Shown: positions 24,522 through 31,473 of the stretch, piece by piece | Layout of the letters: each line of letters begins with the position of its first letter | Numbering within the stretch: position 1 is the first letter of the stretch | NCBI GenBank assembly: GCA_949959185.1 | Contig: CATLIX010000013.1 | Span: 1-59,903 of the forward strand | Direction: 5' to 3' | Origin: an uncultured Eubacterium sp. | GTDB lineage: Bacteria; Bacillota; Clostridia; Lachnospirales; Lachnospiraceae | DNA: 59,903 bases | Position numbers and translations under genes: made by a program | Notes under the pieces: model-generated | Told to the model about the DNA's origin: nothing | The model's input: the letters and a program-made list of their open reading frames with translations, nothing else | The model's database searches: none

Positions 24522-25907
24522 ATGAAAGAAAATCCTCTTGGATACGAGAAAATACCTGTGTTACTGAGGCAGTTTGCCATTCCCTCCATCATTGCCATGG
24601 TGGTCAGCTCTCTTTACAACATCGTGGATCAGATTTTTATCGGCCAGGGTGTGGGATATCTTGGAAATGCCGCCACTAACGTGGCCTTTCCGATTACTAC
24701 TATCTGCCTGGCAGCCGCCCTTCTGGTAGGCGTGGGAGGCGCGGCAAAATTTTCTCTGGAGCTGGGCGCCGGAAACCAGAAAGAAGCCCGGCAGTGCGTG
24801 GGAAATATGTTCTGGATGGCGGCCGCTTTCGGCCTTGTCATCTGTCTGGCAGCGGAGATTTTTACCACTCCCCTGCTCTATGCTTTCGGCGCGACAGAAA
24901 CGGTTCTGCCCTATGCTTACAGCTATGTGAAGATTACCGGCATGGGTATCCCTTTCCTGCTGCTCACCAATGTGCTGAGCAATATTATCCGGGCAGACGG
25001 AAGCCCCAGATATTCCATGGTCTGCATGGTAGCCGGAGCAGTGGTAAATACCATTCTGGACCCCATTTTTATTTTCGGATTCCATATGGGCGTGGCGGGA
25101 GCAGCCTGGGCTACCACAATCTCTCAGGTTATTTCTTTCCTGATTGCCCTCAGATATTTATTTCATTTTCAGACCATTGCGCTGGGCATGGATTTCTTCC
25201 ATCTTTCTCCCCGGAACTGTGCGGCCATCGCTTCCCTGGGTATCAGCAACAGTCTGAACCAGCTTGCCATCACTCTGCTGCAGATTGTACTGAACAATTC
25301 CCTGACTTACTACGGCGCACAGTCTGTTTACGGTTCGGACATCCCCCTTTCCGGCGCCGGCATTGTCATGAAAGTCAACTCCATCGTAATCGGCGTGCTG
25401 GTGGGATTTGCCCAGGGCTCCCAGCCCATTCTGGGATTTAATTACGGTGCAAAACAGTATGACCGGGTAAAAGCCCTTTATAAACTGGAAATCAAATGCT
25501 CTTTTGTAATGTCGGTACTTTCCTTTATTGCTTTCCAGTTTTTCCCCCAGTACATTATTTCTCTGTTCGGCTCCGAGGAAGGGCTGTATATGGAATTTAC
25601 CGTACGCTTCATGCGCATCTTCCTGATGATGGTGATTATAAACAATGTGCAGATGTTATCCGCCAGCTTCTTTTCCGCCATTGGAAAACCCACAAAAGGC
25701 ATACTGCTGTCCCTGTCCCGGCAGGTGCTTCTGCTGATTCCGCTGATTCTGATTTTCCCCCTGTTCTGGGGACTGGACGGTATTTTATTTTCCGCCCCGG
25801 TTGCGGATACCGCCGCATTTTTCATCAGTATCCTGGTGGTGCGGAAAGAATTTTCCGATATGACCAGACTGGAAAGCATCCGAACTGCTGAAACAGAAAA
25901 GCAATAA
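24522..25907 (+). CDS. MATE family efflux transporter
   Basis: A 461-residue membrane protein with about 12 hydrophobic helices. The N-terminal part has the family pattern PLGYEKIPVLLRQFAIPSI and IVDQIFIGQGVG, and the second half repeats it. MATE proteins expel cationic drugs or metabolites using Na+ or H+ gradients; the substrate is unknown. The start at 24522 is chosen for a GAAGG site and conserved N-terminus; an upstream ATG in frame at 24441 lacks a site. It stands alone, divergent from serS and convergent with the ABC-2 genes. Confidence 0.9.
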   Translation: MKENPLGYEKIPVLLRQFAIPSIIAMVVSSLYNIVDQIFIGQGVGYLGNAATNVAFPITTICLAAALLVGVGGAAKFSLELGAGNQKEARQCVGNMFWMAAAFGLVICLAAEIFTTPLLYAFGATETVLPYAYSYVKITGMGIPFLLLTNVLSNIIRADGSPRYSMVCMVAGAVVNTILDPIFIFGFHMGVAGAAWATTISQVISFLIALRYLFHFQTIALGMDFFHLSPRNCAAIASLGISNSLNQLAITLLQIVLNNSLTYYGAQSVYGSDIPLSGAGIVMKVNSIVIGVLVGFAQGSQPILGFNYGAKQYDRVKALYKLEIKCSFVMSVLSFIAFQFFPQYIISLFGSEEGLYMEFTVRFMRIFLMMVIINNVQMLSASFFSAIGKPTKGILLSLSRQVLLLIPLILIFPLFWGLDGILFSAPVADTAAFFISILVVRKEFSDMTRLESIRTAETEKQ

Positions 25908-25978
25908 CAGCAGACGGATTGCCATATACCGGAAATCTGCCCCGGTTGCCGGAGATTTTCTGGCATCAGTGTTTCATC

Positions 25979-26779
25979 CTACAGGGAGATATCGCGCCTT
26001 GAGAACCATACTGCCCCCGCTGCAAACAGCGCCAGGGCAATTCCCAGAAGCGCCAGATTCTGAAGCGGAAATAAGCTGTTTTCCTTCAGAATTTCCTCTG
26101 TGGGAAGCAATGAATAGATAGTCATATATCTGAGTTTTTCCAGCTTTTCTCCCATATTGGAAATCATCTGCAACAGGAAAAATACCACCGGTATCCCGGC
26201 GCCTGCCAGATAATAAGATTTACTGCTGCTGACACAGCAGGCTGCCAGAAACACAATCCCGGTCACCGCAGTCTGCAAAAGCAGGGTACTGAAATTCAGC
26301 GCCAGATACCTGCCCACATCCAGCTCCCCCGGAAACATAATTTCGCAGCTTACCGCTCCGACTGCAGTTATCAGAACCAGCAGCGCAGCCATCCACAACA
26401 CCATGGAACAAATCTGGGTCAGGATGAGCTTTTTCCTGGAATTGGGCGTGGCCAGAAGATTGGCCAGCGTTTTGGATTCTATCTGGCCCAGCAGCAGTTT
26501 CTGTACCATAATCAGAATAAAAATCAGAGGAAACAGCAGCATGATAAAACCATACAGATAAATCTGTATCCAATCCAGTAAATCAGAAGCGATTCCCGTC
26601 ATGCCAACTGCCGCCATCATTTCCGGCAGCACCTGCTGATATCCGCTTAACATCTCGGAGAGTTCCGGGTTATACATATAGATAATCACTGTAGTGTACA
26701 TACAGAGTACTGCAAAAATCACCAGAAAAGGCATAAGGCAGACTCTGATATTTCTTTTTAACAGCGGCACCGATATCAT
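25979..26779 (-). CDS. ABC-2 type transporter permease
   Basis: A 266-residue membrane protein with six hydrophobic segments, typical of ABC-2 permeases. The start at 26779 overlaps the ATPase stop (ATGA); GTG at 26788 is an alternative. With the ATPase it forms an exporter of unknown substrate. It is last in the operon LytTR - DUF3021 - ATPase - permease, an order in which the regulator usually controls the exporter. Confidence 0.85.
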   Translation of the reverse strand: MISVPLLKRNIRVCLMPFLVIFAVLCMYTTVIIYMYNPELSEMLSGYQQVLPEMMAAVGMTGIASDLLDWIQIYLYGFIMLLFPLIFILIMVQKLLLGQIESKTLANLLATPNSRKKLILTQICSMVLWMAALLVLITAVGAVSCEIMFPGELDVGRYLALNFSTLLLQTAVTGIVFLAACCVSSSKSYYLAGAGIPVVFFLLQMISNMGEKLEKLRYMTIYSLLPTEEILKENSLFPLQNLALLGIALALFAAGAVWFSRRDISL

Positions 26780-27705
26780 GTTTCCCACCGTCCTTTCTTC
26801 TGAACATGTGTTCCCTCATAATACTGCAAAAACAGTTCTTCCAGGCTCTGGCTTCTGACCTCCAGGTCTTTTACTCCATAAGAGGCAATAGTTATCAGCG
26901 CATCCGGCAGGCTGCCGGACACGGTAAATTCCGCCTGATTGGGGAGCAGGGCTTCTCCGGATTCGGAAGGATTCCATCTCTGAATACCCGGTTCTTTCAG
27001 CAGCCTTTCCGCGTCTTCTTTCTGTTCCAGTGTGACCAGATAAATTTTCTTCCGCTTTCCCGTCAGGTCTTTCATATGCTCCACTGCCGCAATCCGTCCG
27101 GAACGGATAATGGCCGTCCGGTCGCAGGTTTTCTCGATTTCCTCAAAAATATGGGAAGACATCAATATGGTGGTTCCTTTCTTCTTTTCCTCCAGAATCA
27201 AATCCACAAATGCATTCTGCATAAGGGGGTCCAGTCCGCTGGTGGGCTCATCCAGAATTACAACCTCCGGATCATGCATAAATGTATTCACAATCCCCAC
27301 TTTCTGTTTCATTCCTCTGGACATCCTCTTTATCTTTCCATGGGGATTCAGTTCAAACCGTTCCATCAGGTCTTTCATACGGCTTACGTTCTTCATCCCT
27401 TTCATTTCCGCCATAAATTTCAGAAATCCCAGCCCGGTCATATCCTCCGGAAAAGCCAGTTCTCCTGCAAGATATCCTGTCTTTTTCTGAATTTCAAAGG
27501 CCTGTCTGAAACATTCCTTTCCTATCATCCGGCAGGAGCCTTTATCCGGCCGTATAAATCCCATCAACTGACGGATGGTTGTTGTTTTGCCCGCTCCGTT
27601 TGGCCCCAGGTATCCGAACACCTCTCCCTGGGGAACGGAAAAGGAAAGGTCAAACACCCCTTTTCCCTTCCCGTAATCTTTGGTCACATGTTGCAGTTCA
27701 ATCAC
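26776..27705 (-). CDS. ABC transporter ATP-binding protein
   Basis: A 309-residue ATPase of the ABC-2 exporter class. Walker A is GPNGAGKTT (about residues 34-42), the signature is MSRGMKQK (about 133-140), and Walker B is VVILDEPTSGLD (about 152-163). The C-terminal 90 residues form an extra regulatory region common to this class. It starts with GTG behind GGAGGG and overlaps DUF3021 by 8 bp and the permease by 4 bp, so all are translated together. Confidence 0.93.
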   Translation of the reverse strand: MIELQHVTKDYGKGKGVFDLSFSVPQGEVFGYLGPNGAGKTTTIRQLMGFIRPDKGSCRMIGKECFRQAFEIQKKTGYLAGELAFPEDMTGLGFLKFMAEMKGMKNVSRMKDLMERFELNPHGKIKRMSRGMKQKVGIVNTFMHDPEVVILDEPTSGLDPLMQNAFVDLILEEKKKGTTILMSSHIFEEIEKTCDRTAIIRSGRIAAVEHMKDLTGKRKKIYLVTLEQKEDAERLLKEPGIQRWNPSESGEALLPNQAEFTVSGSLPDALITIASYGVKDLEVRSQSLEELFLQYYEGTHVQKKGRWET

Positions 27706-28165
27706 TTTTTTCCCTCCAAATCTTTTTCTGCTTCCGCCGGTTCAGCAGCTCATTCATTTCCTCTGTCTCTTCCCGGTAAAATTTTTTCAGAAACAGCCAC
27801 AGCAGAATAAAATAGCAGAACATGATCCCGTAAAACCACAAAGATGTTTTACCCTCTGCCTCCGGAAACCAGTTTCCCAGGCCTCCCGCCGCTGCTGTCA
27901 GACATCCGGGCAGCAGACACCAGAGGATTTCCCGTATTCGGCAGGAACGCTCCGTGTAGGACTTTTCCTGTAAAAACAACACCTTCTGCACCCAGGAAAT
28001 CACATATCCCAGTATCATCTGTTCCAGAATAACCGGAAAGGAAACGGTGCTGTCATACATCAGCCACCGGAGGAACCCGTAGAGAAATATCATGGCTGTA
28101 ATGTGGGCGCAGGCAAATATCTCCACCTCCACTTCCGTTCTGATATATTTTCTCAGGTTATTCAT
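27698..28165 (-). CDS. DUF3021 membrane protein
   Basis: A 155-residue protein with four hydrophobic segments and a basic, Glu-rich C-terminal tail. DUF3021 proteins are almost always encoded directly after a LytTR regulator, as here (8-bp overlap), and are thought to modulate it at the membrane. No enzymatic motif is visible. Confidence 0.8.
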   Translation of the reverse strand: MNNLRKYIRTEVEVEIFACAHITAMIFLYGFLRWLMYDSTVSFPVILEQMILGYVISWVQKVLFLQEKSYTERSCRIREILWCLLPGCLTAAAGGLGNWFPEAEGKTSLWFYGIMFCYFILLWLFLKKFYREETEEMNELLNRRKQKKIWREKSD

Positions 28166-28613
28166 GCTCCAATCCCCCTTTCAGCAATTCCCGAAATTCC
28201 TTCACATACCTTCTGGAAATAATAATGTGCTCCTGATTGTCTAAAAGCGCGTCTATCCGGTTCCCCATCTGGCTCTGTACCGACACAATATGGTCAATAT
28301 TTACCACCATGGATTTGTTGCACCGGAAAAAACCATGGTCTTTCAGTTTTTCCTCCGCCTCTTTCAATGTAAGGGGAATCTGATATTCCTGTTCTTTCGT
28401 ACAGGCAAAACTTTTATCGTCCACTTTTTCCAGATAGTAAATCTGCTCCGGAATCAGCCTGCACCGGCCATGTTCATTTTTCCCGGTAAGCACCGGGGAC
28501 TCTCCTTTCAGAAATCTCAGGAGCCTGCAGAGCTCCGGCGTTACTTCCCGATAACGAATCAGAACTTCCTCCTGTCCGGCTTCCACCTGTTCCATGGTTA
28601 TTTTCATCATCAC
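28158..28613 (-). CDS. LytTR-domain transcriptional regulator
   Basis: A 151-residue regulator without a receiver domain. The LytTR DNA-binding domain spans about residues 50-148 (RLIPEQIYYLEKVDDKSF, HGFFRCNKSMVVNIDHI, ISRRYVKEFRELL). The N-terminal 45 residues are a small helical part. It is the first gene of a four-gene operon with DUF3021 and an ABC-2 exporter, and probably controls its own promoter. Confidence 0.9.
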   Translation of the reverse strand: MMMKITMEQVEAGQEEVLIRYREVTPELCRLLRFLKGESPVLTGKNEHGRCRLIPEQIYYLEKVDDKSFACTKEQEYQIPLTLKEAEEKLKDHGFFRCNKSMVVNIDHIVSVQSQMGNRIDALLDNQEHIIISRRYVKEFRELLKGGLEHE

Positions 28614-28639
28614 AATCCGCCTTTCCGAGATCTTCTATT

Positions 28640-28668
28640 ACTATACCTGCTTTCCTTATTGACCGCAA
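28640..28668 (-). promoter_or_regulatory. Promoter of the LytTR operon
   Basis: TTGCGG (28668-28663), a 17-bp spacer and TATAGT (28645-28640), 27 bp before the LytTR start codon. Confidence 0.65.
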
Positions 28669-28722
28669 CAGAAATCCCGGAAGCTGCATTTATTTCCCTG
28701 TAAAATACACAAAATACCGGTC

Positions 28723-28884
28723 TTGAAAATTTCCTTATCAAAGGAATATCTGGAAAGCAGGGAACAGGAGGTACCTGACATGATGATGGAATTATTTGAT
28801 GATCAGGAAGTGCTCAGGTCATATGTGCAGAGTGAAAAACATGATGCAGTGAAAGAGGCAGCAAAAGATTTGCGGGAGGCTGTC
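28723..28884 (+). pseudogene. Remnant of an Rpn/PD-(D/E)XK transposase-like nuclease gene
   Basis: The frame reads KEYLESREQEVPDMMMELFDDQEVL and then SEKHDAVKEAAKD, which resembles the C-terminal part of Rpn-family (PD-(D/E)XK nuclease family transposase) proteins. Only about 54 residues remain, and the frame runs into the long direct repeat at 28885, after which the family resemblance ends. The N-terminal nuclease domain is absent, so the gene is dead. Confidence 0.5.
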
Positions 28885-29084
28885 CACCCTGTAACACGAT
28901 TACTCCTGTACCGAATAATACTATATCCTGGCACTGATTACAAACACAACTTCCCGGCTCCCGACTTCCATTTTCTACAGTCCACCAGACATGGGCATAC
29001 AAAACAAACTGATTATATCCGTGCTCTATCTTCTATTTCACCTGGAAAATTCTTATAATACACACAACTCTGACCGGGGAAATA
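28885..29084 (-). repeat. 200-bp direct repeat, copy 1
   Basis: This segment matches 29617-29819 over its whole length with scattered substitutions. Read on the minus strand it contains TTGTAA-17 bp-TATTAT, the counterpart of the toxin promoter in copy 2, but here it points into the Rpn remnant. It may be the leftover of a second toxin locus. Confidence 0.85.
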
Positions 29085-29138
29085 ACACACAAACAACTTT
29101 CAGGAATCCTCTTAGGCAAATAAAATAATTGAATAGTA

Positions 29139-29147
29139 TGTTATAAT
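29139..29147 (+). promoter_or_regulatory. Extended -10 promoter
   Basis: TG-T-TATAAT gives an extended -10 element with no clear -35. A transcript would start at about 29154 and include the strong GGGGAGGAGG site ahead of the short frame at 29193. Confidence 0.4.
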
Positions 29148-29192
29148 TTATATGTTGCTCACCAATACCCGCAACGGGGAGGAGGTGTTTGC

Positions 29193-29231
29193 ATGGAAGT
29201 TGTGATTTCTTTTTGCCTGTTGGCATTATAG
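29193..29231 (+). pseudogene. Short frame, possibly a frameshifted small membrane peptide
   Basis: A 12-codon frame (MEVVISF, then CLLAL and stop) follows a very strong GGGGAGGAGG site. The start resembles small Lachnospiraceae peptides beginning MEVVISF with one membrane helix. After a frame change the sequence would continue VGIIAY, in line with such a peptide, so this could be a frameshifted copy. The assignment rests on memory of similar peptides and is weak. Confidence 0.3.
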
Positions 29232-29283
29232 CATATGCAAAAACTTTTTCAATCTGCTTTTTTCAATCAGAAATTTCATTTTA

Positions 29284-29333
29284 GGAATCATGTTACTGTT
29301 CACACCCTGCGGGTGTTACAGTAACGGAATCAT
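29284..29333. repeat. 34-bp palindrome with 8-bp direct repeats
   Basis: GTTACTGT-TC-ACACCC, TGC, GGGTGT-TA-CAGTAAC (29292-29325) forms a near-perfect hairpin. It is bracketed by two copies of GGAATCAT (29284-29291 and 29326-29333). This looks like a tiny palindromic insertion with a target duplication. Confidence 0.5.
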
Positions 29334-29353
29334 ACCATACCGGAACAAAATCC

Positions 29354-29382
29354 TTGCAATAAATCCACCTGTGTGCTATAGT
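29354..29382 (+). promoter_or_regulatory. Promoter of the antisense (antitoxin) RNA
   Basis: TTGCAA (29354-29359), 17-bp spacer and TATAGT (29377-29382), a strong consensus promoter with no protein-coding frame after it. It points toward the 3' end of the toxin gene. Confidence 0.65.
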
Positions 29383-29388
29383 AGAGAC

Positions 29389-29480
29389 ATCAAAAGGAGC
29401 AACCGCCCACAAGGGGTTGACCGATATTAAAAGCAGCAAAGCCACCCCGAACACCGACCAAAGTATCAGGGTAGTTTTTG
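29389..29480 (+). ncRNA. Probable antisense RNA antitoxin (RatA/SR4-like)
   Basis: A non-coding transcript of about 90 nt is predicted from the promoter at 29354-29382. Near its end, AGCAAA-G-CCACCC and GGGTAG-TTTTTGCT form a stem that includes a run of five T (29475-29479), as in a terminator. It runs convergent to the toxin mRNA and would pair with its 3' part, as in txpA/RatA and bsrG/SR4 of Bacillus. The exact ends are inferred. Confidence 0.5.
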
Positions 29481-29490
29481 CTATGTAAGG

Positions 29491-29580
29491 CTACTTACAA
29501 AATGTAAAAATAAATATAAGCAATGCCAGAAGGAAAAGACCAAAAGTCATTAAATCCTTAAAATCAAAATGATTTTTCAC
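29491..29580 (-). CDS. Type I toxin, holin-like small hydrophobic peptide
   Basis: A 29-residue peptide: a short polar start (MKNHFDFKD), then one hydrophobic helix (LMTFGLFLLALLIFIF) and a Lys end. This is the layout and wording (DLMTFGLF..LALL) of putative holin-like toxins of the TxpA/BsrG class, which damage the cell membrane. GTG at 29580 is chosen because GGGGGTG lies 6 nt upstream; ATG at 29586 or 29595 is possible. The promoter lies in the adjacent direct repeat, and an antisense RNA converges on the 3' end. Confidence 0.7.
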   Translation of the reverse strand: MKNHFDFKDLMTFGLFLLALLIFIFTFCK

Positions 29581-29616
29581 AGGCATCACCCCCATTCTTC
29601 CTGAATGAGGTCAACA

Positions 29617-29819
29617 CACCCTGTAACACGATTACTCCTGTACCGGATATACCATATCCTGGTACTGATTGCAAACACAACTTCCCGGTTCCCGACTTCC
29701 ATTTTCTACAGTCCACTAAACATGGGCATACAAAACAAACCGGTACATATATCTGTGCTCTACCCTCTATTTCACCTGGAAAATTCTTATAATACACATA
29801 ACTCTGACCGGGAAAATAG
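29617..29819 (-). repeat. 200-bp direct repeat, copy 2 (toxin promoter region)
   Basis: Matches 28885-29084, 732 bp away. The minus strand of this copy leads straight into the toxin gene and contains its promoter. Recombination between the copies would delete the toxin, antisense RNA and palindrome. The interval 29587-29921 holds nothing else except sequence upstream of the next gene. Confidence 0.85.
29646..29674 (-). promoter_or_regulatory. Promoter of the type I toxin
   Basis: TTGCAA (29674-29669), 17-bp spacer and TATATC (29651-29646), preceded by TG one base upstream (extended -10). Transcription would start at about 29639, 59 nt before the toxin start. Confidence 0.55.
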
Positions 29820-29921
29820 TTTTCTTCCCAAATGCACTGCGTATTGTCTTATAAAGTGCATTGCTTAATATTTTCGTTTTTTATAATACAATTAACTTAT
29901 AAAAAACAGGTGGTGTTACAT

Positions 29922-30107
29922 ATGTCCTTTCAGATAAAATCAGATAAAAAAGAAACAGAAAATAAAACCGTACGATTTCCATTGCCATTAATTATGGAAA
30001 TTGAAGACGCAATAAAAAACCACGGTGTGACTTTTTCCGGATTTGTAATTCAGGCATGTGAATATGCTCTGGAACATATAACTACAAAAGAAGAAACACT
30101 ACTGTAA
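29922..30107 (+). CDS. Small YlcI/YnfO-like (ribbon-helix-helix-like) protein
   Basis: A 61-residue protein: polar start (FQIKSDKKETENK), then TVRFPLPLIMEIEDAIKNHG and FSGFVIQACEYALEH. The pattern of a strand followed by two helices fits short ribbon-helix-helix-like proteins annotated as YlcI/YnfO family in Firmicutes. The start at 29922 is set by an AGGTGG site; the frame extends 30 codons upstream without one. It sits next to the toxin locus and repeats. A DNA-binding role is inferred only from fold resemblance. Confidence 0.65.
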   Translation: MSFQIKSDKKETENKTVRFPLPLIMEIEDAIKNHGVTFSGFVIQACEYALEHITTKEETLL

Positions 30108-30186
30108 AACGGAAACAGGCTGTCCTCTGATTTGAACAGAAAACAACCTGTTTTTGTTATATGTTTATCCGGAAGACAACCGGCTC

Positions 30187-31440
30187 TTATTCATGACGCA
30201 ATGCATCAATGGGATTCAGATTCGCCGCCTTGTAGGAAGGAAGCAGCCCGAAGATAATGCCGATAGCCATGGAAAATATCACAGCCAGGACAGAGGCCGG
30301 AACACTGATGGCCACCAGGGTACTGGTTATTCGTGAAATGACTTCTGCCAGAATGATTCCCACAATCACACCAATCAGTCCGCCAAGACTGGTAAGCACT
30401 GCCGCTTCTGTCAGAAACTGTCCCAGAATCTTGCCCTTTCTGGCGCCGATTGCCTTCTTCAGGCCGATTTCCTGGGTACGTTCTGTGACGGATACCAGCA
30501 TAATATTCATAACGCCGATACCGCCTACCAGCAGTGAAATTCCGGCAATCCAGATTAACATGGTGTTGGTGGACTGACTGAGCTTCTGAATATCTTCTGC
30601 CTGTTTCAGAAGGTCGTCGGCTTTGTATTTTAAGGTTTCATCAGTTACATTCAAACCGGTATTCAGAATATTGGAAGCGTCTTTTCCGGCCACAGTCATA
30701 TTATCCACGCTGTCCAGCTTCAGAATCACTGACTGGGGTTCGTCATACCCGTACAGTACAGGCCAGGAAGTTTCCGGAACATACACCGCACCGCTGCTGG
30801 ATTCCGCATAGGTATAGTATTCTTCAATGCTGTTAATAACCGGTTCAAATCTGGTAGCTTTTGCAATCACTCCGATGACCGTAAAAGGCTCTTTCTGAAT
30901 TTCCACTGTTTTCCCCACAGGGTCAGTTCCCTGGAATAAGGTCTCGGCAGAATTTTCATCCAGCAGCACCACTTTGCGGAATTTTTTATAATCAGATTCG
31001 CAAAATCCCCGGCCCTGTTTGATAATGTAATTGCAGGTGTCCAGATAATGCTGATCAATACCGCAGATTTTTCCTCCGGACATTGCGGTATTCTGGTAAT
31101 ACACTGCCTGGTAAGTCTCCCTTGAAGTATACAGAGCAACATCCTCCACATGGTCAAGCTCCAGCATTTTCTCCCGTGTTTCTTCTGTGATAACCGGCAC
31201 ACCGTCCGGTACCCCGTAATAATCTATTTCGTAACTGTTATCGCCCTGATAAAGCCGCACATTTACCGTGTTATCTCCGGATCCGATTAAGTTCTCTTTA
31301 ATCTGCTCATTGGTTCCCTTGATGGTTGACACAATGGCAATGATTGCCGCAATACCAATGATAATGCCCAGCATGGTAAGAAAGGAACGCATTTTATGCG
31401 ACCACAGTCCCTGAAAGGACAGTCTGATATTTTCTAACAT
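30187..31440 (-). CDS. MacB-type ABC transporter permease (FtsX fold)
   Basis: A 417-residue permease with one N-terminal helix (about residues 18-42), a large extracytoplasmic domain, and three C-terminal helices (GISLLVGGIGVMNIMLVSVTERT onward). The conserved TEAAVLTSLGG and PIDALRHE end are typical of MacB. MacB-type systems export peptides, lipids or antibiotics by a mechanical lever, not through a classical channel. It is the last gene of an operon with two adaptors and an ATPase. Confidence 0.9.
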   Translation of the reverse strand: MLENIRLSFQGLWSHKMRSFLTMLGIIIGIAAIIAIVSTIKGTNEQIKENLIGSGDNTVNVRLYQGDNSYEIDYYGVPDGVPVITEETREKMLELDHVEDVALYTSRETYQAVYYQNTAMSGGKICGIDQHYLDTCNYIIKQGRGFCESDYKKFRKVVLLDENSAETLFQGTDPVGKTVEIQKEPFTVIGVIAKATRFEPVINSIEEYYTYAESSSGAVYVPETSWPVLYGYDEPQSVILKLDSVDNMTVAGKDASNILNTGLNVTDETLKYKADDLLKQAEDIQKLSQSTNTMLIWIAGISLLVGGIGVMNIMLVSVTERTQEIGLKKAIGARKGKILGQFLTEAAVLTSLGGLIGVIVGIILAEVISRITSTLVAISVPASVLAVIFSMAIGIIFGLLPSYKAANLNPIDALRHE

Positions 31441-31473
31441 CTGTTTTTCTCCTTCATTCTATGTCCGCTCCGA

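Noticed and set aside
29564-29797. 77-codon minus-strand frame in direct repeat copy 2
   Set aside because: The counterpart frame in copy 1 is interrupted early, and the region has promoter features instead of coding features.
28885-29819. CRISPR-like array
   Set aside because: There are only two repeat units of 200 bp, far too long and too few for a CRISPR array, and no cas genes are present.
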